In this document: in pieces, positions 1-6,796 of the stretch
Numbering within the stretch: the stretch's first letter is position 1
How the letters are laid out: each line of letters begins with the position of its first letter
NCBI RefSeq assembly: GCF_007859315.1
Contig: NZ_VOHA01000006.1
Span: 310,001-374,000 of the forward strand
DNA length: 64,000 nucleotides
DNA from: Reyranella sp. CPCC 100927
GTDB taxonomy: Bacteria; Pseudomonadota; Alphaproteobacteria; Reyranellales; Reyranellaceae
Direction of reading: 5' to 3'
Made by a program: the position numbers and the translations under genes
The notes under the pieces: model-generated
Databases searched by the model: none
The model's input: the letters and a program-made list of their open reading frames with translations, nothing else
Told to the model about the DNA's origin: nothing

Positions 1-489
1 CGCGAACTGGCGCCCGCCGATGTCGATGATCTGGCGTCGGTACTGGACGCCCCGGTCGGGCGCGCGCCGTCGCCGCGCATCATCGACGTCGGACCGCGGT
101 GGATCGTGACGCGGCTACATGACGCCGCCGCCGTCGCTGGCCTGCGCCCGGACATGGCGCGGATGGCGGCACTCTCGACGCGATTGGAGGCCACCGGCGT
201 TACGGTGTTTGGCCTTTACCCGCCGGGCGGGCCGGCCGCGATCGAGGTGCGTGCCTTCGCCCCCGCCGACGGCGTCAACGAAGATCCCGTCTGTGGCAGC
301 GGCAATGGCTGCGTCGCGGTCTTCGCGCGCGATGGTGGGCTGCTCGAGGCCCTCGGGCACCGCTACGTCGCCTCGCAAGGCGGCCAGGTCGGTCGGGCTG
401 GGCGCGTGCAGGTCGAAATCGATGGACACGGCATCGTCCGCCTGGGCGGACAATGCGTGACATGCGTCGAGGGCACGCTGGCAACGTGA
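1..489 (+). CDS. PhzF-family isomerase, C-terminal part (5' end outside window)
   Basis: The reading frame is open from base 1 and ends at a TGA at 487-489, so the window holds only the C-terminal 162 codons of a protein that is usually about 260-300 residues. The motif EDPVCGSGNGCVA is the conserved glycine-rich DPxxGS signature of the PhzF/diaminopimelate-epimerase-like fold. PhzF relatives are cytosolic isomerases of small cyclic or amino-acid-like substrates. The N-terminal half, with the catalytic Glu, is missing, so neither activity nor substrate can be judged. An internal ATG at 119 and a GTG at 106 are not likely starts, because coding continues upstream. A short inverted repeat (GAAATC/GATTTC, 497-512) follows the stop. 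Confidence 0.85.
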   Translation, partial: RELAPADVDDLASVLDAPVGRAPSPRIIDVGPRWIVTRLHDAAAVAGLRPDMARMAALSTRLEATGVTVFGLYPPGGPAAIEVRAFAPADGVNEDPVCGSGNGCVAVFARDGGLLEALGHRYVASQGGQVGRAGRVQVEIDGHGIVRLGGQCVTCVEGTLAT

Positions 490-839
490 TTTGCACGAAA
501 TCTGCGGATTTCTGCCTAAGCGGTTGTTTTCGTTTCGCTTGCAGACTTTGGCGCGGCGCCTATATAGCGGCGTGCGCGGGGTGACGGACACCTGCCTTTG
601 ACTGCGAATGCCTAGGCAGGCCCGGACCGGTAATGTATTATTGAGGGCTCACCGGCCGTCCGCGCGGTTCGGGCGTGTACCGCCGGCGGCATCGCGCCAC
701 CGCCGGCGCGGAGGAGGTGTGCAGTCATGGTCGAGCCTCTGTCCCGGCGACGTCCGGTCCGGTGCCCGGTGCCGTGCGCGCCGGGTGCGGCCGTGCCCGC
801 CGGTACGCGCAGAACGGGGCCGGCGCCGGAGGTGGCCCG
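490..839. other. Intergenic leader before the kinase cluster
   Basis: No convincing gene lies here. Reading frames run through from 608 and 675, but their products are Arg/Ala-rich and resemble no family. The stretch holds a small inverted repeat at 497-512, a sigma70-like promoter candidate at 539-566 and a ribosome-binding site GGAGGT at 828-833. If the promoter is real, the mRNA has a leader of roughly 265 nt. Confidence 0.5.
539..566 (+). promoter_or_regulatory. Candidate sigma70-type promoter of the kinase cluster
   Basis: TTGCAG at 539-544 and TATATA at 561-566 are separated by 16 bases in an otherwise GC-rich stretch. It is the best promoter-like pair upstream of the 840-8257 gene cluster. 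Spotted by eye; no transcript start is known. Confidence 0.35.
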
Positions 840-2225
840 ATGAGCGGGCGAGCCGAAGACCTGCCCCTGGGAACACCGTTCCTGACGGTACGCGGTCGTC
901 GCCATGGTCGCGTCATCGACCTGCTGGGTGCCGGCGGTCAGGGCGCGGTCTACACCGTCGACATCGACGGCTCGCGCTTTGCGTTGAAATGGTACCACGA
1001 CAGCATTGCTCGGGTAGACAAGACGCTGCGGGCGCGGCTGTCGCGCGCCATCGGTGTCGGTCCGCCCACCGACCGCTTCCTGTGGCCGATCGATCTGGTC
1101 GAAGTGGCCCATAGCGGCAGCTTCGGCTACGTCATGCCCCTGCGGCAGGCGGAGTACGCCGGCATGCGCGGCCTGATCGCGCGGCCGCCCAACCGGTTGG
1201 AATTGCCGCTCGCCAAGCGCGTCATGGTCTGCCACAGCGTGGCGCACAATTTCCTGGAATTGCATGCACGCGGCTTCTGCTACCAGGACATCAACTTCGG
1301 CAACATTTTCCTCAGCCCCGACAGCGGCGACGTGGTCATTTGCGACAACGACAACGTCGATGTCGACGGCATGGATGCATCGGTCTTCGGCACCCGCAAG
1401 TTCATGGCGCCCGAAGTGGTGATGCGCCGCGCGCTGCCCAGCACCAAGACCGACCTGTTCTCGATGGCCGTGTTGTTCTTCTACATCCTGCACGGCTGGC
1501 ACCCGCTGGATGGTCGGCGTGAGGCCGAAATCCAGATCATGGACTCATCGGCCGAGGTCGGTCTTTACGGCAGCCACCCGGTCTTCCTGTTCGATCCCGC
1601 CGATGGCTCGAACGGTCCGGTCCAGGGCTTCCATGAGCCGATCGTGGCGCGCTGGAATTCGCTGACGCCGGCGATCCGGACACTGTTCGTGCGTTCGTTC
1701 ACCATTGGCTTGCGCCAACCCGGCGATCGCATTCTCGAGCCGGAGTGGCGCAATGCCTTCGCGCGCATGGTCGATGCGATCGTGGCCTGCAGGGCCTGCG
1801 GCTTTGAGCAGGCGTTGCACCTCGAGGCCGGCGGGCAGGGCTTGGCGCCACATGCCTGTGTCGGCTGCGGCGCGCCGCTGGCCAAGCCGCCGGTGCTGAT
1901 GTTCGGCCGCGAGATCGTCACGCTGTCGCCGGGCGGGCGCATCGCCTTGCGCCATCTCGATCCCGACCGGGCACTGGATTTCACCAGCCCCGGCGGGGTG
2001 ATCGAGGCGCATCCAGATCGGCCCAACGTTTGGGGGCTGCGCAACCTCACCGCGACACCCTGGCGGGCGACGCTGCCCGACGCCGGCGCGGTGATCGTGG
2101 AGCCGGGGCGTGCGGTGCGCATCATGCACGGCGCCGTCATCGATTTCGGCCGGCGCACCGGGCGGCTGGTTGCCGGTGCTGCGGCACCTGCAGCACCGCG
2201 GCAGCCGCAGTGGCAAACGCAATGA
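840..2225 (+). CDS. Ser/Thr protein kinase-like protein with zinc ribbon and FHA-like C-terminal module
   Basis: The protein has 461 residues. A kinase domain spans about 25-300: glycine loop GAGGQGAVY (30-38), candidate ATP-binding Lys50 in FALKW, catalytic loop YQDINFGN (148-155, Asp150 the presumed base), metal-binding DND (169-171, in place of DFG) and GTRKFMAPE (184-192). A zinc ribbon follows (Cys317/320 and Cys340/343). Residues 351-448 form a beta-rich module that recurs at the end of the PrsW-like protein encoded at 3200-4834. I start at ATG 840 because GGAGGT lies six bases upstream and homology-like sequence begins there; the longer frame from 675 adds only low-complexity residues. 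The stop overlaps the phosphatase start (ATGA), indicating coupled translation. The kinase plus zinc ribbon plus PP2C plus vWA set recalls the TerY-P triad described in tellurite-resistance-related systems. The substrate is unknown. Confidence 0.85.
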   Translation: MSGRAEDLPLGTPFLTVRGRRHGRVIDLLGAGGQGAVYTVDIDGSRFALKWYHDSIARVDKTLRARLSRAIGVGPPTDRFLWPIDLVEVAHSGSFGYVMPLRQAEYAGMRGLIARPPNRLELPLAKRVMVCHSVAHNFLELHARGFCYQDINFGNIFLSPDSGDVVICDNDNVDVDGMDASVFGTRKFMAPEVVMRRALPSTKTDLFSMAVLFFYILHGWHPLDGRREAEIQIMDSSAEVGLYGSHPVFLFDPADGSNGPVQGFHEPIVARWNSLTPAIRTLFVRSFTIGLRQPGDRILEPEWRNAFARMVDAIVACRACGFEQALHLEAGGQGLAPHACVGCGAPLAKPPVLMFGREIVTLSPGGRIALRHLDPDRALDFTSPGGVIEAHPDRPNVWGLRNLTATPWRATLPDAGAVIVEPGRAVRIMHGAVIDFGRRTGRLVAGAAAPAAPRQPQWQTQ

Positions 2226-3106
2226 TGGTCGACAGTGTGATGACGAGTCGAATGGCGTGGACACTGGGCGGCGCCTCGGTGCGCGGCGCATCGCATGTCC
2301 GACGGGGTCAGCCCAACCAGGATGCCATCGGCTGGGTGCCGCCGGCGGCGACCCAGGCGACGGAAGGCTTTGTCGCCGCCATCTCCGATGGGCATGGCGG
2401 CGCGGCCTACTATCGCTCCGAGGTGGGCTCCCGGTTGGCGGTCGAGGTGGCGAAGGCGACGCTGGGGCGCTACCTCGAGGCACCCGATCCATCCGACGAT
2501 GCCGCGGCGATCGTGGCCGAGGTGCTGGTGTCCTGGCGGCAGGCGGTGGCGGAGGATCTTGCCCGTCATCCGGTCGACAGCGAGTGGGTCGAGTCCGAGC
2601 AGGAAAAGCTGTTGCCCTACGGCGCCACGCTGGCCGCCGTCGCGGTCCGGCCCGATCGCTTGATCGTGCTGCAGATCGGCGATGGTGACATCCTCTTCGG
2701 CTACCCCGACGGCAGGGTCGATCGCCCACTGCCGAATGATGAGGGGCTGGTCGGCGAGCAGACTTATTCTCTGTGCCTGGACAACGCCGCGCAGCGCTTT
2801 CGCGCCCATGTGCGCCGGCGCCTCGATGGACAGCCGTGGCCCGATTTCGTCATGCTGTCGACCGACGGCGTATCGAAGTCGTTCGCCGACGAGAAGACCT
2901 TCCTGTCGATCGGCCGCGACTATCGGACGTCGGTACGCAAGATGGGATTGCGCAGCGTGCTGGACAAGCTCGACAAGTGGCTGGGCGACGTCTCGCAGCG
3001 TGGCAGCGGTGATGACGTGACGCTATGTTTGGCGATCGGTTCGCCGGCCCAGGCGCCGGCCGATACGGCACCGGCAGTGGAGTACGCGCCCGAAACGTCG
3101 GTATGA
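2222..3106 (+). CDS. PP2C-family Ser/Thr protein phosphatase
   Basis: 294 residues if started at ATG 2222, which overlaps the kinase stop as ATGA; ATG 2225 and ATG 2240 are alternatives. PPM/PP2C metal-site motifs appear in order: RGQPNQD with Asp34, ISDGHGG with Asp56, the GATLAAV strand followed by QIGDGD, LSTDGV, and SGDDVT near the C-terminus. These aspartates bind the two Mn/Mg ions that activate water for phosphoserine/phosphothreonine hydrolysis. No signal peptide or membrane segment is visible, so it should be cytosolic. Its position directly behind the kinase makes it the natural antagonist of that enzyme and of the kinase's substrates. The C-terminal 20 residues are Pro/Ala-rich. 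Confidence 0.9.
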   Translation: MMVDSVMTSRMAWTLGGASVRGASHVRRGQPNQDAIGWVPPAATQATEGFVAAISDGHGGAAYYRSEVGSRLAVEVAKATLGRYLEAPDPSDDAAAIVAEVLVSWRQAVAEDLARHPVDSEWVESEQEKLLPYGATLAAVAVRPDRLIVLQIGDGDILFGYPDGRVDRPLPNDEGLVGEQTYSLCLDNAAQRFRAHVRRRLDGQPWPDFVMLSTDGVSKSFADEKTFLSIGRDYRTSVRKMGLRSVLDKLDKWLGDVSQRGSGDDVTLCLAIGSPAQAPADTAPAVEYAPETSV

Positions 3107-3199
3107 GCCTCGGCGACGTGGCCAGCGCGGGCATGGTGCGTGCAGCCCGTGAGCACGGCGGGGCGCCGGCCATGGGCTGAGGGGAGATGGGGAGACAGA

Positions 3200-4834
3200 A
3201 TGGCCAACAACATGCCGCCGATTCCGCGAGATCACGACGAAGCGTCGTTCTCCGAAATCGTGCCGATCCGGTCGGGCAAGATCAGCCTGTTCAAGAGCCC
3301 GCTGTTCATCGTCGGGATCGCGACCGCGCTCGCCACCGTGCTGTTGTTCGGCCTGATGCAGGCATTGATGAATGCGCCGACGCCGCAAGCGCGCTATGGC
3401 GTGTTCCGCTCGCTGACGATGGTCATCACGGCGTACCTGCTGCTGCTCACGCTGTTCTCGGTCTTCCTGTACTCGCGCACCGATCGCAAGATCTGGTACT
3501 TCGTGTTTCCGATCGTGGTGATCAGCATCCTGCTGACACCGCCGTTCCTGCGCCTGTTCTTCTTCATTTTCCGCGAGATCCTGCCCGGCAATTCCAATCT
3601 CACGGGCTCGCGCATATTCTTCAACGCCTTCATCGGCATGTTCTTCGGCGCTGGCCTGATGGAAGAGCTGATGAAAGCCATCGCCGTGCTGTTCGGCGCC
3701 GGCCTGACGCTGTTTGCCGCCCGCCTGCGGATGGGCATGCCGGCATCGCTGTTCGACCTGTTGCGGGTCCGCGGACCGCTCGACGGCATCCTGATGGGGG
3801 TCGCCGCCGGCGCCGGCTTCATCTTCATCGAGACGTGGGACCAGTACGTCCCCAACATCGTTGCCCAGGTCTTCAAGGCGACAAAAGGCAATGACCTCGG
3901 CGCCTTCGGCCTGGGCTTGATGCTGCTGTTCCCGCGCGTCATCAACGGCCTGGCCGGCCACATGGCCTATGCCGGCATCTTCGGCTACTTCATCGGCCTT
4001 GCCGTCATCCGGCCTAAGAAAGCACCACAGCTGCTGCTGATCGGCTGGCTGACGGCGTCGATCCTGCACGCGCTGTGGAATTCAGTCGGCACGATCTGGG
4101 ACGGCCTCAACTATCTCGTCGCGGCCGCGACGGTCATGGTGCTGATCGCCTGCCTGCTGAAGGCCCGGCAGCTCGAGGCCACCATCTTCGGTCGCAGCGC
4201 CGAGACGTCGGGTTCCATCATCGTGGGCGCACCGGGATCCGCAAACGTGCCGGGGATGGCGCCTGTGCCCCAGTGGGGCGGCGGTGCTGCGCCGCCGCCA
4301 TCTGCTCAATGGGGCGGAGCCGCCGCGCCGCCGCCAGCGCAATGGGGAGGCGCTGCAGCGTCATCGCCGCCGCCACAGGCACAATGGGGCGCTCCGGCAG
4401 GCGGTTTTCCGGGCGCCGCCCCCGGTGGCCCGCCGGTCGCTTTCCCGGGCGGCCCGCCGCCGGGGCCGCCGCGCTATCCCTATCCGGCATCGCAACCGGT
4501 GGCCGCCACCACGCCCATGCAGCCTACTGTCCCCGTGCAGGGTGCGATGGCGCTGGCGATCGCCGGGACCAACATTCCCCTGACGCCGGGCGTGCGTATC
4601 GATCTGGCGATGATCCCGGCCGTGGGCGAGCGTGGCAGAGGGTTGGTCGGTGAAATCACGGCGCATCCGCGCAATCCGGGTGTCATCGGATTGAAGAACC
4701 TGGGCAGCGTGACGTGGTATGCTCGTCTGCGCGACGGATCCGTCCAGCCCGTCGAGCCACAACGCAATGTCAGGTTGGCCGGCGGCATCAGCATCGAGTT
4801 CGGCGGCGGTATCCAGGGCGTCGTCGTTGGTTGA
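3200..4834 (+). CDS. PrsW-like intramembrane metalloprotease with Pro/Ala linker and FHA-like C-terminal module
   Basis: 544 residues from ATG 3200, preceded by GGGGAGAC. Residues 33-330 hold about eight hydrophobic segments and the PrsW (M82/CPBP-like) signature: EELMK at 155-159, a Glu in FIFIETW (211), His254 in AGHMAY and His290 in ILHALWN. These residues are expected to bind a catalytic metal in the membrane. Known PrsW enzymes cleave anti-sigma factors or other membrane proteins. A cytosol- or periplasm-facing linker (about 343-445) is rich in Pro, Ala and Gly with repeated AQWGG units. The last 95 residues match the C-terminal module of the kinase. The protein lies 93 bases after the phosphatase and 20 bases before the vWA gene. 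Protease activity is inferred from motifs; the substrate is not known, though the two single-pass proteins downstream are candidates. Confidence 0.8.
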   Translation: MANNMPPIPRDHDEASFSEIVPIRSGKISLFKSPLFIVGIATALATVLLFGLMQALMNAPTPQARYGVFRSLTMVITAYLLLLTLFSVFLYSRTDRKIWYFVFPIVVISILLTPPFLRLFFFIFREILPGNSNLTGSRIFFNAFIGMFFGAGLMEELMKAIAVLFGAGLTLFAARLRMGMPASLFDLLRVRGPLDGILMGVAAGAGFIFIETWDQYVPNIVAQVFKATKGNDLGAFGLGLMLLFPRVINGLAGHMAYAGIFGYFIGLAVIRPKKAPQLLLIGWLTASILHALWNSVGTIWDGLNYLVAAATVMVLIACLLKARQLEATIFGRSAETSGSIIVGAPGSANVPGMAPVPQWGGGAAPPPSAQWGGAAAPPPAQWGGAAASSPPPQAQWGAPAGGFPGAAPGGPPVAFPGGPPPGPPRYPYPASQPVAATTPMQPTVPVQGAMALAIAGTNIPLTPGVRIDLAMIPAVGERGRGLVGEITAHPRNPGVIGLKNLGSVTWYARLRDGSVQPVEPQRNVRLAGGISIEFGGGIQGVVVG

Positions 4835-4854
4835 ACGAGGGGGCGGAGCATTCC

Positions 4855-5547
4855 ATGGCGGCGGATCTTCCCAATATCAACGCGACGCGGCTGGTGCGGC
4901 GGCAGCTTCACGTGATCCTGGCGCTGGATTGCTCGGGCTCCATGACGGGCGACAAGATCGCGTCGCTGAACTACGCCATGCGCGCCGCCATCCCGGAAAT
5001 GCGGGCTGCGGCCGAGGAGAATCCGGAAACCGACGTGCTGATCCGCGTGCTGCGCTTTTCCTCGACGGCCGAATGGCATGTGGCGATGCCGACGCCGGTC
5101 GCGCAGTTCGAGTGGCAGGACGTTGTTGCCGGCGGCGAGACCAACATGGGCGAGGCGCTGAGCATGGTTGCCGACGTGCTGGGACCCGAGCGCATGCCGG
5201 GCCGCCAGCTGCCGCCGGTCCTCGTGCTGGTGTCGGACGGACAGCCGTCAGATGATTTCGAGGTGGGACTGAAGCGGTTGTTCGACTCGCCCTACGGCAG
5301 CCGGTCGCTGCGGGTGGCGATCGCCATCGGCAGTGACGCCGACAACGAGATCCTGGAGCGTTTCATCGCGCATCCAGACTTCAAGCCACTGCGCGCCAAC
5401 AACGCGCAGGATCTGGTGAACCGCATCAAGTGGGCGACCACGGCGCCGGTGAAGTCGGTATCGTCATCCAGCAACGCGCCCGATCCGGTGACGCAGCTGG
5501 CAATGGACGCCGACCGTCAGCGCCGTTCGAGCGACATGGTGTGGTGA
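4855..5547 (+). CDS. TerY-like von Willebrand factor A domain protein
   Basis: 230 residues from ATG 4855, with GGAG six bases upstream. A single vWA domain fills residues 17-205. The metal-ion-dependent adhesion site is intact: DCSGS (25-29), a Thr in ETNMGEAL and the Asp of LVSDGQPSDD. TerY-type vWA proteins are cytosolic scaffolds found with a kinase and a PP2C phosphatase in stress-response gene clusters, which is the setting here. No signal peptide or membrane helix is seen. The Ser-rich tail (SSSSNAPD and onwards) could be a phosphorylation target, but that is only inference. A longer frame from 4714 lies within the preceding gene and is not used. Confidence 0.85.
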   Translation: MAADLPNINATRLVRRQLHVILALDCSGSMTGDKIASLNYAMRAAIPEMRAAAEENPETDVLIRVLRFSSTAEWHVAMPTPVAQFEWQDVVAGGETNMGEALSMVADVLGPERMPGRQLPPVLVLVSDGQPSDDFEVGLKRLFDSPYGSRSLRVAIAIGSDADNEILERFIAHPDFKPLRANNAQDLVNRIKWATTAPVKSVSSSSNAPDPVTQLAMDADRQRRSSDMVW

Positions 5548-5590
5548 CCGTGGCTGAAGGCGCAGGATGTGACCGGCAAGGGCAGATCTG

Positions 5591-6721
5591 ATGTTTCCTG
5601 ATGACGACCGCGTCGTGGCGATGTTTGCCGAGGCGCGGCGGCGGTTCGGCGACGATATCCTGCGCGATCCGCGCCGCACTGTGCCGCTGCTGGCGGACCA
5701 GGCACCCGAGCTGCGCGACACCATCAAGGCAACGGCTGGCGCCATCGGTATCGGCGTGGCCCAGCGCCTGGGTGCCACCCGCGATCAGGCGTCCGAATTT
5801 CATCGCCTGGCGTCCGAGGTTGCCGCCCGCGAAGGCGTGGCGATCGGCGACGCCATGGCGGGCGTCCGGATCGCAGCGCGAATGGGTGGTGTGTCGCCGG
5901 CAGCCATCCCCCCGCAAGACCGAAGCTGGGTGGGCGGCTCCAACGTTGTCGGCGGTCCTGGTCAGCAGGGTATGCCGCCGACGCCTGGAACCGGTCCAGC
6001 CTACGGTGGGCCTGCGTACGGTTCTGGCGCCGCGCCATCCAGCGCTCCGCCCAGCGGCCCATCAGAACTCCTGAAAGGCAAGTGGGGTATCGCCGCGCTC
6101 ATCGGCGTCGGACTCCTGGTGGTCGTCGGTTTTTCGATGAGCACGGATCAAAGAGGACCCGGCCCGCAGCCCCCGCCGTCGCGACCTGAGGCAGCACCGC
6201 GGCCCGAGCAACCGCCACCGCAGAGACCGCCATCACGACCGGAGGCCGCACCGCAGCCGCAGGCGCCGCCGCAGCAGGGCGGACGCCGCCCGCCGCAGCA
6301 ATCGAGCGGGCTGCCGATCATCGTACCGCCCGGCGGCAATCAGCAGCCGCCGGCGATCCCGCTGCGCGATACGCAGCAGGCGTACATCCTTGAATTCGGG
6401 GCGTCGGCCGGCGGCCAACTGTATCGGGTGATCGTCGGCGTTTCCAAGCAGGGGTGGAATGCCGGTTTCGTGGCCGTGGCCAGCCAGGGGGCGAACGAGC
6501 CCGAAAGCGTTTCGCAGACCGGACAATTCCAGCTGACGCGCCAGAACAATACGGCCATCCGGATCTTGCAGCCGCAGTGGCAGCGCGACGGCCTGGACAT
6601 CGGTACCATGTGCGTGGCTTTCGTCCAGCCGCAGGCGCAGGACGTGCAGCTGCGCGGCAGCAACGTGTGCGTGCTGGCCGACAACTGCAATCAGATGATC
6701 GGCTGCGGGGCGGTTCAATGA
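5591..6721 (+). CDS. Single-pass membrane protein of unknown family, paralogue of the next gene
   Basis: 376 residues, no recognised family. The N-terminal helical domain (about 1-100) aligns by eye with the N-terminus of the next gene: both share an F..DxRRxVxxLxDxxPExRxxIK pattern. The short motif SWVGG lies at 112-116, a Gly/Pro linker follows, then one membrane helix at about 165-183 ending in MSTD (also shared). After the membrane comes a Pro/Arg/Gln-rich tract (190-265) and a C-terminal domain (270-376) with five Cys, four of them in the last 25 residues, ending QMIGCGAVQ. The lack of a signal peptide suggests that the N-terminal domain is cytosolic and the C-terminal domain periplasmic. 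Context suggests a sensor or target in the kinase/phosphatase cluster. The start ATG 5591 is supported only by a weak AAGGGC upstream. Confidence 0.75.
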   Translation: MFPDDDRVVAMFAEARRRFGDDILRDPRRTVPLLADQAPELRDTIKATAGAIGIGVAQRLGATRDQASEFHRLASEVAAREGVAIGDAMAGVRIAARMGGVSPAAIPPQDRSWVGGSNVVGGPGQQGMPPTPGTGPAYGGPAYGSGAAPSSAPPSGPSELLKGKWGIAALIGVGLLVVVGFSMSTDQRGPGPQPPPSRPEAAPRPEQPPPQRPPSRPEAAPQPQAPPQQGGRRPPQQSSGLPIIVPPGGNQQPPAIPLRDTQQAYILEFGASAGGQLYRVIVGVSKQGWNAGFVAVASQGANEPESVSQTGQFQLTRQNNTAIRILQPQWQRDGLDIGTMCVAFVQPQAQDVQLRGSNVCVLADNCNQMIGCGAVQ

Positions 6722-6796
6722 ATCCGTTGCCAGCAACAGCCATGGCGTTGATTATGCTGAGATATAGGCTGAGCCTCGCCGATATCAGAGGGGTAG

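Noticed and set aside
675-839. Longer start of the kinase gene
   Set aside because: The extra 55 residues are Arg/Ala-rich, and a clear ribosome-binding site points to ATG 840.
3023-4069. Long minus-strand reading frame of 348 codons
   Set aside because: It lies opposite the PP2C and PrsW genes, is rich in Gln/His/Arg, and has no family features; open antisense frames are common in GC-rich DNA.
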